Positions 51,995 to 59,900 of a stretch of DNA of 64,000 nt are shown one piece after another; position 1 is the stretch's first letter; each line of letters opens with the position of its first letter. The notes below the pieces were generated by a model that saw only the letters and a program-made list of their open reading frames with translations, made no database searches and had not been told where the DNA came from. The stretch lies in NCBI RefSeq assembly GCF_000515395.1, contig NZ_KI911782.1, positions 3,842,606-3,906,605 of the forward strand, given 5' to 3'. The DNA is from Jiangella gansuensis DSM 44835 (GTDB lineage: Bacteria; Actinomycetota; Actinomycetes; Jiangellales; Jiangellaceae). Both the position numbers and the translations under genes were made by a program.

Positions 51995-53484
51995 GGACCA
52001 TCGAGCACTGGATCGGCGGCGGCACCACCCGGGCCGGGTCGACCCGCACCGCCCCGGTGTGGAACCCGGCCAGCGGTGAGCAGCAGGCCGAGGTGCTGTT
52101 GGCGGAGACCGCGGACATCGGTGTTGCAGTTGCTGCCGCCAAGACCGCGTTCGAGAGCTGGTCCCAGGCGTCGCTGACGAAGCGGACGAAGGTGCTGTTC
52201 GCGTTCCGCGAGCTGGTCTCCCGGCATGCCCGCGAGCTGGCAGAGATCATCGCCGACGAGCACGGCAAGGTGGTCTCCGACGCCCTCGGCGAGGTGCAGC
52301 GCGGCCTGGAGGTCGTGGAGTTCGCCTGCGGCATCCCGCAGCTGCTCAAGGGTGAGTACTCCGACCAGGTGTCCACCGGCGTCGACGTGTTCAGCTTCCG
52401 CGAGCCGCTGGGTGTGGTCGCCGGCATCACGCCGTTCAACTTCCCCGTCATGGTCCCGATGTGGATGCACCCGGTGGCGATCGCCTGCGGCAACGCGTTC
52501 GTGCTGAAGCCCAGCGAGCGGGACCCGTCGGCGTCGATGCTGGTGGCGAAGCTGTGGTCGGAGGCCGGCCTGCCCGACGGCGTCTTCAACGTCGTGAACG
52601 GCGACAAGACCGCCGTGGACGCGCTGCTCGACCACCCGGACGTGGCCGCGGTGTCGTTCGTCGGCTCCACCCCGATCGCGCGGTACATCCATGGCAAGGC
52701 CAGCGCCAACGGCAAGCGGGTGCAGGCGCTGGGCGGCGCGAAGAACCACGCCGTCGTGCTGCCCGACGCGGACGTCGACTTCGCCTCCGACCACCTGGTC
52801 GCCGCGGCCATGGGGTCGGCGGGGGAGCGGTGCATGGCCATCTCCGCGGCGGTCGCGGTGGGCCGCGGCGCCGACGAGCTGGTCGAGGCGGTGGCCGCGA
52901 AGGCCGCCGCGGTCAAGGTCGGCCCGGGGCGCGACGAGTCCAGCGAGATGGGCCCGGTCATCACGGCGGCGGCCCGCGACCGCATCCTCGGTTACATCGA
53001 CTCCGGTGAAAAGCAGGGCGCCACCCTCGCCGTCGACGGCCGCGGCCTCACCGTCCCGGGACACGACGGTTTCTTCGTCGGCCCCACGGTGCTGGACCGG
53101 GTGACACCGGAGATGGACGTCTACCGCGACGAGATCTTCGGCCCGGTGCTGTCCGTGGTGCGCACCGACGACGTCGACGCCGCGATCGAGCTGATCAACG
53201 CCAACCCGTACGGCAACGGCACGGCCATCTTCACCAGCAACGGCGAGGCGGCCCGCCGGTTCCAGCGCGGCGTGAAGGTCGGGATGATCGGCGTGAACGT
53301 CCCGATCCCGGTGCCGATGGCCTATTACTCGTTCGGCGGCTGGAAGGACTCGCTGTTCGGCCAGTCGCACATCCACGGCCCGGAAGGGGTCGCGTTCTAC
53401 ACCCGGGCCAAGGTGGTGACGTCCCGCTGGCCGCGGGTCGAACACGCCATCGGGGCCAGCTACCACTTCCCGACCACGTCCTGA
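51991..53484 (+). CDS. iolA: Methylmalonate/malonate-semialdehyde dehydrogenase (CoA-acylating)
   Basis: 497 residues. VAGITPFNFPVMVPMWMHPV holds the active-site Asn, GSAGERCMAISAAVAVG the catalytic Cys and ANGKRVQALGGAKNHAVVLP the family-specific loop of MmsA/IolA. It turns malonate semialdehyde into acetyl-CoA and CO2, the last step of inositol breakdown; it may also serve valine catabolism (mmsA). It starts inside the iolD stop codon. Confidence 0.93.
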   Translation: MRTIEHWIGGGTTRAGSTRTAPVWNPASGEQQAEVLLAETADIGVAVAAAKTAFESWSQASLTKRTKVLFAFRELVSRHARELAEIIADEHGKVVSDALGEVQRGLEVVEFACGIPQLLKGEYSDQVSTGVDVFSFREPLGVVAGITPFNFPVMVPMWMHPVAIACGNAFVLKPSERDPSASMLVAKLWSEAGLPDGVFNVVNGDKTAVDALLDHPDVAAVSFVGSTPIARYIHGKASANGKRVQALGGAKNHAVVLPDADVDFASDHLVAAAMGSAGERCMAISAAVAVGRGADELVEAVAAKAAAVKVGPGRDESSEMGPVITAAARDRILGYIDSGEKQGATLAVDGRGLTVPGHDGFFVGPTVLDRVTPEMDVYRDEIFGPVLSVVRTDDVDAAIELINANPYGNGTAIFTSNGEAARRFQRGVKVGMIGVNVPIPVPMAYYSFGGWKDSLFGQSHIHGPEGVAFYTRAKVVTSRWPRVEHAIGASYHFPTTS

Positions 53485-53639
53485 TCGTTCTCGTGATAGT
53501 CCAGTAGCCGCCGAGTGATCGGCCGGGGTCGCGTCGGCGGGCGGGCCCGGCCGCGGGGGGTCCCCCGATTCCCGCCGCGCGGGACCCCGCCGCCTGCCGG
53601 TCGCGGGGCTCCGCACCGTCAGGTGAGGAGATCGCAACG

Positions 53640-54656
53640 ATGCGACGATACCGACCCATGAGACCCCGCAGGGCGGCCGCCGGGGCCGCGCTGGCCGCCG
53701 TCCTCGCTCTGACGACGGCGGCCTGTAGCAGCTCCGGCGGACGCGAGGCCGAGGAGGAACGCGAACGGGCGGCGGCCGCCGGAAATGCCGGACCGCCGCA
53801 GTTCACCGTCGCCTTCGTCACCCACGAAGCCCCGGGCGACACGTTCTGGACCATCGTCCGGGCCGGCGCGGAGGAGGCAGCCGCCCGGCACAACATCGAA
53901 CTGGTCTACTCCAACGACCCCGAGGGCCTGCGGCAGGCGAACCTCGTGCAGAACGCCGTCGACTCTCAGGTGGACGGCATCGCGGTGACGATGAATAAGC
54001 CGGACGCGATGACCCCGAGCGTCCAGCAGGCCGTCCAGGCCGGCATCCCCGTCGTCGGCGTCAACTCCGGCATGGACGCCTGGGAGGCCGCCGGCGCCAT
54101 CATGTTCTACGGCCAGGACGAAGCCATCGCCGGCCAGGCCGCGGGGGAGCGGCTCAGCGAGGAGGGCGTCGGCAGCGTCCTGTGCGTCCTGCACGAGCAG
54201 GGCAGCGTTTCGCTGGAGGCGCGCTGCGACGGCGCCGCGTCGACGTTCACCGGCACCATGGAGAAGCTCTACGTCGACGGCACGAACATGCCGTCGGTCC
54301 GTTCCACCATCCAGGCCAAGCTGGCCGAGGACCCGGACATCGAACGGGTGCTGACGCTCGGCGCGCCGTTCGCCGTCACCGCCGTCCAGTCCGTCGCCGA
54401 CGCCGGCGCGTCCGCGCAGGTGGTCACGTTCGACACCAACGCCGACCTGGTGGCCGCCATCGAGGCCGGCGACGTTCTCTGGGCCGTCGACCAGCAGCCC
54501 TACCTGCAGGGGTATCTGGCCGTGACCGGCCTCTGGCTGCAGATCACCAACGGCAACGACATCGGCGGCGGCGAGGCCGTGCTCACCGGGCCCTCGTTCA
54601 TCACCAGCGAGAACATCGCCGAGGTCGCCGAGTACGCGCAGCGCGGGACGAGGTGA
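53640..54656 (+). CDS. Sugar/cyclitol ABC transporter substrate-binding lipoprotein
   Basis: 338 residues. The signal peptide ends in the lipobox LTTAAC with Cys29, so it is a lipoprotein. FTVAFVTHEAPGDTFWTIVR, VDGIAVTMNKPDAMTPSVQQ and AGIPVVGVNSGMDAWEAAGA are the PBP1/RbsB fold. It starts a second unit 155 bases after iolA; a GC-rich inverted repeat around 53,553-53,590 in the gap may attenuate read-through. Its place points to myo-inositol as substrate. Confidence 0.9.
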   Translation: MRRYRPMRPRRAAAGAALAAVLALTTAACSSSGGREAEEERERAAAAGNAGPPQFTVAFVTHEAPGDTFWTIVRAGAEEAAARHNIELVYSNDPEGLRQANLVQNAVDSQVDGIAVTMNKPDAMTPSVQQAVQAGIPVVGVNSGMDAWEAAGAIMFYGQDEAIAGQAAGERLSEEGVGSVLCVLHEQGSVSLEARCDGAASTFTGTMEKLYVDGTNMPSVRSTIQAKLAEDPDIERVLTLGAPFAVTAVQSVADAGASAQVVTFDTNADLVAAIEAGDVLWAVDQQPYLQGYLAVTGLWLQITNGNDIGGGEAVLTGPSFITSENIAEVAEYAQRGTR

Positions 54657-54663
54657 CGCTGCG

Positions 54664-55728
54664 ATGAGCGACGTCGTCGAAGCCCGCCCGGGGCCGGCGG
54701 ACGCCGGACCCGGCAGCACCGGCCAGCGTCCGCGGCGGTCCCTGCTGCGACAGCTGTTCCTGCGCCCCGAGACCGGCTCGCTGGTGGGCGCGGTCGTCAT
54801 CTTCGTGTTCTTCTTCGCGCTGGCCGGCCCGTTCCGGCGGGTGGACTCGTTCGCCACCATCACCTACGAGGCCTCGGTGCTGGGCATCATGGCCGTCGCG
54901 GTGGCCCTGCTCATGATCGGCGGGGAGTTCGACCTGTCCGCTGGTGTCGCGGTGACGACGTCGGCCATCACCGCTGCGGAGCTGAGCTACCAGCTGACGC
55001 TCAACGTGTGGGTGGGCGTGTTCGCGGCCCTCGCGGTCTCGCTGGGCATCGGCCTGCTCAACGGCTTCCTGGTGGTGCGGACCGGACTACCCAGCTTCCT
55101 GGTGACACTGGGTACGTTCCTCATGCTCCAGGGCGTCAACCTCGCGGTGACCCGGCTGATCACCGGCACCGTCTCGACCCAGCGCATCTCCGACATGGAC
55201 GGGTTCGGGTCGCTGCAGGCCGTGTTCGCTTCGGAATGGGACATCGGCGGGGTCCGGTTCCGCACCATCATCCTGTGGTGGCTGCTGTTCGTCGCCGTCG
55301 CCACCTGGGTGCTGCTGCGCACCCGCGTCGGCAACTGGATCTTCGCCGTCGGCGGCAACCAGGCCAGCGCCCGCGCCGTTGGCGTGCCGGTGGCGAAGGT
55401 GAAGATCGGGTTGTACATGGGCGTCGGGTTCGCCGCCTGGTTCGTCGGCATGCACCTGCTGTTCTCGCTGCAGACCGTGCAGGCCGGCGAGGGCGTCGGC
55501 AACGAGTTCCAGTACATCATCGCCGCGGTCATCGGCGGCTGCCTGCTGACCGGCGGCTACGGGTCGGCGGTCGGGGCAGCCATCGGCGCGTTCATCTTCG
55601 GCATGACACGGCAGGGCATCGTCTACGCCGGCTGGAATCCCGACTGGTACATGACGTTCCTCGGCGCGATGCTGATCCTCGCGACCCTGACAAACCTGTA
55701 CGTCAAGAAGCTCGCGGCTCGGAGGTAG
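54664..55728 (+). CDS. ABC sugar transporter permease (RbsC family)
   Basis: 354 residues with about nine or ten membrane helices. [20 protein letters not shown] and the [20 protein letters not shown] segment are strongly conserved in RbsC/XylH-type permeases, and the helix [20 protein letters not shown] closes the protein. It follows the binding protein by 7 bases and precedes the ATPase by 2. Confidence 0.93.
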   Translation: MSDVVEARPGPADAGPGSTGQRPRRSLLRQLFLRPETGSLVGAVVIFVFFFALAGPFRRVDSFATITYEASVLGIMAVAVALLMIGGEFDLSAGVAVTTSAITAAELSYQLTLNVWVGVFAALAVSLGIGLLNGFLVVRTGLPSFLVTLGTFLMLQGVNLAVTRLITGTVSTQRISDMDGFGSLQAVFASEWDIGGVRFRTIILWWLLFVAVATWVLLRTRVGNWIFAVGGNQASARAVGVPVAKVKIGLYMGVGFAAWFVGMHLLFSLQTVQAGEGVGNEFQYIIAAVIGGCLLTGGYGSAVGAAIGAFIFGMTRQGIVYAGWNPDWYMTFLGAMLILATLTNLYVKKLAARR

Positions 55729-55730
55729 CG

Positions 55731-56513
55731 ATGGCCGACGTGGAGACCCCGCTCATCGAGATGGACAAGGTCGGCAAGCACTACGGCGCCATCCAGGCGC
55801 TGACCGACGTGTCGATGACCGTGCGTGCCGGCGAGATCACCTGCGTGCTGGGCGACAACGGCGCGGGCAAGTCGACGCTGATCAAGATCATGTCAGGGCT
55901 GCACCAGCACACCGCCGGGGTGATGCGGGTCGACGGCGAGGAGACGGTGTTCGGCTCGCCCCGCGAGGCTCTGGACCGCGGCATCGCGACGGTCTACCAG
56001 GACCTCGCGGTCGTGTCGCTGATGGAGGTGTGGCGCAACTTCTTCCTCGGCTCCGAGATCCGCCGCGGCATCGGGCCGGTCAAGATGCTCGACACCGACG
56101 GTATGCGGCGCACCGCCCGCGAGGAGCTGGCCAAGATGGGCATCGAGCTGGCCGACATCGACCAGCCGATCGGTGAGCTCTCCGGCGGGCAGCGCCAGTG
56201 CGTGGCGATCGCCAGGGCGGTCTACTTCGGCGCCCGGGTGCTGATCCTCGACGAGCCGACCGCCGCGCTGGGCGTCAAGCAGTCCGGGGTGGTGCTCAAG
56301 TACACCGCGCGGGCCCGCGACGCCGGTCTGGGCGTGGTGTTCATCACCCACAACCCGCACCACGCGTTCCTCGTCGGCGACCACTTCATCGTGCTGAAAC
56401 GGGGCCGGATGAACCTGGACTGCCGCCGCTCGGAGATCACCTTGGACCAGCTAACGCAGGAGATGGCCGGCGGCGACGAGCTGGGCACGCTGGCTCACGA
56501 GCTGCGCCGCTGA
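55731..56513 (+). CDS. ABC sugar transporter ATP-binding protein (single domain)
   Basis: 260 residues from ATG 55731 (GGAGG upstream). Walker [10 protein letters not shown], signature [15 protein letters not shown], Walker [13 protein letters not shown] and the His switch [11 protein letters not shown] are all present. It has one nucleotide-binding domain instead of the duplicated RbsA form, as in FrcA-like inositol/fructose importers. It should dimerise on the RbsC-type permease. Last gene of the importer operon. Confidence 0.93.
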   Translation: MADVETPLIEMDKVGKHYGAIQALTDVSMTVRAGEITCVLGDNGAGKSTLIKIMSGLHQHTAGVMRVDGEETVFGSPREALDRGIATVYQDLAVVSLMEVWRNFFLGSEIRRGIGPVKMLDTDGMRRTAREELAKMGIELADIDQPIGELSGGQRQCVAIARAVYFGARVLILDEPTAALGVKQSGVVLKYTARARDAGLGVVFITHNPHHAFLVGDHFIVLKRGRMNLDCRRSEITLDQLTQEMAGGDELGTLAHELRR

Positions 56514-56523
56514 CCCCCGCCCG

Positions 56524-56575
56524 ATGATCATCAAGAGTTGATCCGGCCATCACCGGGCCAACTCTTGATGATCAT
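56524..56575. terminator. GATC-family hairpin between convergent genes
   Basis: 23-base arms (56,524-56,546 and 56,553-56,575) pair at 21 positions and begin ATGATCATCAAGAG. It lies between the ends of the importer ATPase and the sigma-factor gene, so it can stop both transcripts. Confidence 0.75.
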
Positions 56576-56591
56576 GGAAGCTGGGCCAGGG

Positions 56592-57578
56592 TCAGCTGGC
56601 CCAGGCCATCAGCGCCTCGTTGCGCCGCGGGTCGCGCAGCAGCATCAGCGCGTGCTTCTCCAGCTGCCGCACCCGCTCGCGGGACACGCCGACCTCGTCG
56701 GCGACGTCCTGCAGGGTGTGCTCGTGCCCGTCGACCAGTCCGTACCGCATCCCGATGATCTTCGCCTCGCGGGTGGGCAGGGAGTCCAGGACGCTACGCA
56801 GCTGCTCGCTCAGCGCCCGCCGCTCGACCAGGTCGCTGGCCTGGACGGCGTCGTCGTCCTCGATCAGCTCGCCGATGCTGGACTCGCCGTCGTCGCCGAT
56901 GGGGGTGTCGAGGCTGAGCGGGTCGCGGGAGACCCGGCGCAGTTCGACCACCTTCTCGGGCGGCAGTCCGGCCTCCTCGGCGACCTCCTCGACCGTCGGG
57001 TCGCGGCCCAGCAGCCGCTGCAGGTCGCGGTCGATGCGGTGCAGCTTGGCGACTGTCTCGGACACGTGCACCGGCAGCCGCACGGTGCGGGTCTGCTCGG
57101 CCAGGCCGCGCTGGATGGCCTGCCGGATCCACCACGTGGCGTAGGTGGAGAACTTGAATCCCTTGGCGTAGTCGAACTTCTCGACCGCGCGGATAAGCCC
57201 CAGGTTCCCTTCCTGGATGACGTCGAGGAAGGGCAGCCCGCGGCCGGACAGCTTTCGTGCGACCGACACGACCAGGCGCAGGTTGGCGCGGATCATGTGG
57301 TCGCGGGCGGACTGGCCGTCACGGACCAGGGCCTCGAGCTGGGCGCGGTGCTTCCCGGTGAGCTTGCGCTTGGTGGGCACGGTGCCGGCCAGGAGCTGCT
57401 CGGCGTAGACGCCGACCTCGATGCGCTTGGCCAGCTCGACCTCTTCGGCCGCGGACAGCAGCGGGGTGGAACCGAGCTGCGCCAGGTACCGACCGACCAG
57501 GTCAGGCTCGCCATCGGAGCGCGCCTGCCTGCGCCGCGACGTGCTCGCGTTACCGGCCTTGGGTGCAGCAGCTGCCAT
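56592..57578 (-). CDS. RNA polymerase sigma-70 factor, group 2 (HrdB/SigB-like)
   Basis: 328 residues. Region 1.2 DLVGRYLAQLGSTPLLSAAE, region 2 LPFLDVIQEGNLGLIRAVEK and YATWWIRQAIQRGLAEQTRT, region 3, and region 4 TLQDVADEVGVSRERVRQLE are intact. It lacks the long acidic N-terminal extension of the primary sigma factor, so it is a non-essential group 2 factor, of the kind used in stress or stationary phase. It lies inside the inositol region on the opposite strand. Confidence 0.93.
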   Translation of the reverse strand: MAAAAPKAGNASTSRRRQARSDGEPDLVGRYLAQLGSTPLLSAAEEVELAKRIEVGVYAEQLLAGTVPTKRKLTGKHRAQLEALVRDGQSARDHMIRANLRLVVSVARKLSGRGLPFLDVIQEGNLGLIRAVEKFDYAKGFKFSTYATWWIRQAIQRGLAEQTRTVRLPVHVSETVAKLHRIDRDLQRLLGRDPTVEEVAEEAGLPPEKVVELRRVSRDPLSLDTPIGDDGESSIGELIEDDDAVQASDLVERRALSEQLRSVLDSLPTREAKIIGMRYGLVDGHEHTLQDVADEVGVSRERVRQLEKHALMLLRDPRRNEALMAWAS

Positions 57579-57791
57579 CAGTGTTGTCCCCCTCGAGGTC
57601 GAGTCGGTGTCCGGACCGTACCCGCACGATCAGCGAACATACGTTCTCAACGCACGAGACGGAGGGAAGATTCCCGGGAGAAGTGTTCAGATGCCGGGTT
57701 TCGTGATAAGGGACCGTGCCGCTCCGGTAACGATACCGGCCCGTCCGTTTTCGAGACCCACCGGTACATGGCAGGCTGACCGTACGTACTG

Positions 57792-57803
57792 TTGTCATGA
57801 CAA
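57792..57803. promoter_or_regulatory. Palindrome TTGTCATGACAA upstream of the iolE-like operon
   Basis: A perfect 12-bp palindrome 55 bases before the iolE-like start. Its inner ten bases fit KGWCHTRACA, the motif reported for the inositol repressor IolR of Corynebacterium. The same motif with one change precedes iolG, so one regulator probably controls both operons. Confidence 0.65.
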
Positions 57804-57858
57804 AGTCGCGCGGGCTCGGCGGGGTCGGGCTCGAGGACGAATGGGAAATGGTGTGGCG

Positions 57859-58761
57859 ATGAAGGGGATTGCGGGCGCTCCGGTGAGCTTCGGGGTCTTC
57901 GAGCTGACAGCGGACCAACCGCTCCCGGAACCGGAGGAGATCCTCGCGCCGCTGCGCGACCTCGGGTACGACGGCGTGGACCTCGGCCCGGTCGGCTGGC
58001 TGGGCCGAGGTGACGAGCTGCGGCGCCGGCTGACGACGTACGGCCTCACCCTCGTCGGCGGCTGGGTGGACCTGCCGTTCACCGACGACGACGCGTTCCG
58101 TGCCGCGCTGCCGGTGCTCGACGACGCGCTCGAGGTGTTCGTGGCGGCCGCCGAGGTCGACCCGTCGCGTCCGCCGCTGCCCACCCTCGCCGACGCCGGC
58201 GACGAGCGCCGCCGGGCCAACCCGGGCGGTGCGGCGCCCGGCCTCAGCCTGGACGAGAAGGGCTGGGACCGGCTCACGGCGAACGTCGCCACCGCGGCCC
58301 GCCGGGTCCGTGACGCCGGACTGGAGCCCACCTTCCACCACCACGCCTGCACCTATGTCGAGACGCCGGCGGAGATCGACGAGTTCCTGGCCCGCACGGA
58401 CGTGGGCCTCACGTTCGACAGCGGCCACCTGCTCATCGGTGGCGGCGACCCGGTCGAGGGCTGGCGGCGCTGGGGCAAGCGGATCAACCACCTGCATCTC
58501 AAGGACGCCCGCACCGACGTGCTCGACCAGGTGGTGCGCGAGAAGGCCGGCATGCGGGCCGTTTGGGAACGGCGCGCATTCGTCGAGCTCGGCGCCGGTG
58601 ACCTCGACGTCGACGGCTTCATGGGAGCCGTCCAGGACAGCGGCTTCGACGGCTGGCTGGTCGTCGAGCAGGACGTGATGCCGTCGCCGTCCGACCCGCC
58701 CGGCCGGGTGATCGAGGACCAGCGGGCGAACCGCGAGGCGCTGCGGCGGTGGTTCCCGTGA
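57859..58761 (+). CDS. IolE-like sugar phosphate isomerase / inosose dehydratase
   Basis: 300 residues from ATG 57859. MKGIAGAPVSFGVFELTADQ, LRDLGYDGVDLGPVGWLG, FHHHACTYVETPAEIDEFLA, LTFDSGHLLIGGGDPVEGW and INHLHLKDARTDVL are the TIM-barrel signatures of inosose dehydratase relatives. The main iol operon lacks iolE, so this gene may supply that step (2-keto-inositol to the trione). It overlaps the next gene by GTGA. Confidence 0.85.
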   Translation: MKGIAGAPVSFGVFELTADQPLPEPEEILAPLRDLGYDGVDLGPVGWLGRGDELRRRLTTYGLTLVGGWVDLPFTDDDAFRAALPVLDDALEVFVAAAEVDPSRPPLPTLADAGDERRRANPGGAAPGLSLDEKGWDRLTANVATAARRVRDAGLEPTFHHHACTYVETPAEIDEFLARTDVGLTFDSGHLLIGGGDPVEGWRRWGKRINHLHLKDARTDVLDQVVREKAGMRAVWERRAFVELGAGDLDVDGFMGAVQDSGFDGWLVVEQDVMPSPSDPPGRVIEDQRANREALRRWFP

Positions 58762-59900
58762 CCGAGCGGGTGCGGATCGCCGTCGCCGGCCTCGGCGCCG
58801 TCGCGCAATCCGTGCACCTGCCGCTCATCACCCGCCGGTGGGATCTGTTCGAGCTGGCCGCGGTCTGTGACCTGTCGCCGTCGCTGCGCGACGCGGTCGG
58901 CGACCAGTACGGCGTCCCCGCCGAGCGCCGGTACGCCGACGTCGGCACCATGCTCGCCGAGGCCGAGATCGACGGCGTCGTGCTGCTCACGTCCGGCTCG
59001 CACGGCGACGCCGCACTGCGGGCCCTGAGCCACGGTGTCGCCGTCTTCTGCGAGAAGCCGCTGGCTTACACCCTCGCCGAGGCCGACGTGCTGGCCGAGG
59101 CCGAAGCCGCGCTGGGCCGCCCTGCGCTGCTGCTGGCGTACATGAAGGAGCACGACGAAGCCGTCTGGCGGCTGGCCGACCTGCTGGCCGGCGTCGACGG
59201 CGTCCGCGCGGTCGAGGTGTGCGTGCTGCACCCGACCGGCGCATCGCAGCTGGACTTCGCCAACCTGCGGCCGGCACCGGCCGACGTCGACCCAAAGGCG
59301 CTGGCACGGGTCCGGGCGGACTCCGAAGGGCTGCTGGACACCGCGATCGGCGCCGGCACCCCGCAGCGGTTGCGCGACCTGTACGCGAACGTCGTCCTGG
59401 GCAGCCTGGTGCACGACACGTCCCTGCTGCGGACGCTGTTCGGCGGGCTGGTCGCCGTCGACGGCGCCCGCGCCTGGCCCGACGACGCGTTCCCGCCGTC
59501 GGTCGAGGTCGACGGCTGGCTGCCCGGCACCGTGCGGGCCCGGATGAGCTGGCACTACCTGCCCGACTACCCGGCGTATGAGGAGTCTCTGGTGGTGCAC
59601 CACGCCGGCGGCTCGCTGCGGCTGACGTTCGGCACGCCGTACGTGGTCAACAACCCGACCCGGCTGGAGGCGGTGTCGCGGCCGGAGAACGCCGCGGCGG
59701 GCGGGGTCGTGCGGTCCGAGTTCGTCTCCACCGACGAGTCGTTCGAGAACGAACTGGTCGACTTCCACCGCATGGTGACCGAAGGTCAGCGGCCGCGAGC
59801 CGGGGTCGCCGAGGGCCGCGCCGACATCCTCACCAGCCAGCGCATCCTGCGCGCCCTGGCCGGCGACGACACCCTGACCGGGGAGGCGGCGAAGTCATGA
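58758..59900 (+). CDS. Gfo/Idh/MocA family oxidoreductase
   Basis: 380 residues from GTG 58758. RIAVAGLGAVAQSVHLPLIT is the nucleotide-binding start, GVAVFCEKPLAYTLAEADVL the EKP motif, and LVHDTSLLRTLFGGLVAVDG lies near the catalytic His. It sits between the iolE-like and mannosidase genes, overlapping both (GTGA and ATGA), so the three enzymes are made together. It probably oxidises a sugar or cyclitol released by the mannosidase. Confidence 0.9.
   Translation: MTERVRIAVAGLGAVAQSVHLPLITRRWDLFELAAVCDLSPSLRDAVGDQYGVPAERRYADVGTMLAEAEIDGVVLLTSGSHGDAALRALSHGVAVFCEKPLAYTLAEADVLAEAEAALGRPALLLAYMKEHDEAVWRLADLLAGVDGVRAVEVCVLHPTGASQLDFANLRPAPADVDPKALARVRADSEGLLDTAIGAGTPQRLRDLYANVVLGSLVHDTSLLRTLFGGLVAVDGARAWPDDAFPPSVEVDGWLPGTVRARMSWHYLPDYPAYEESLVVHHAGGSLRLTFGTPYVVNNPTRLEAVSRPENAAAGGVVRSEFVSTDESFENELVDFHRMVTEGQRPRAGVAEGRADILTSQRILRALAGDDTLTGEAAKS

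Noticed and set aside
47875-53637. Three long minus-strand frames (677-712 codons) opposite iolC to iolA
   Set aside because: Shadows of the iol genes; no family features.
57724-57739. CCGGTAACGATACCGG as an operator of the iolE-like operon
   Set aside because: Short arms and a G+C-rich context make chance likely; the TTGTCATGACAA site nearer the start is better supported.
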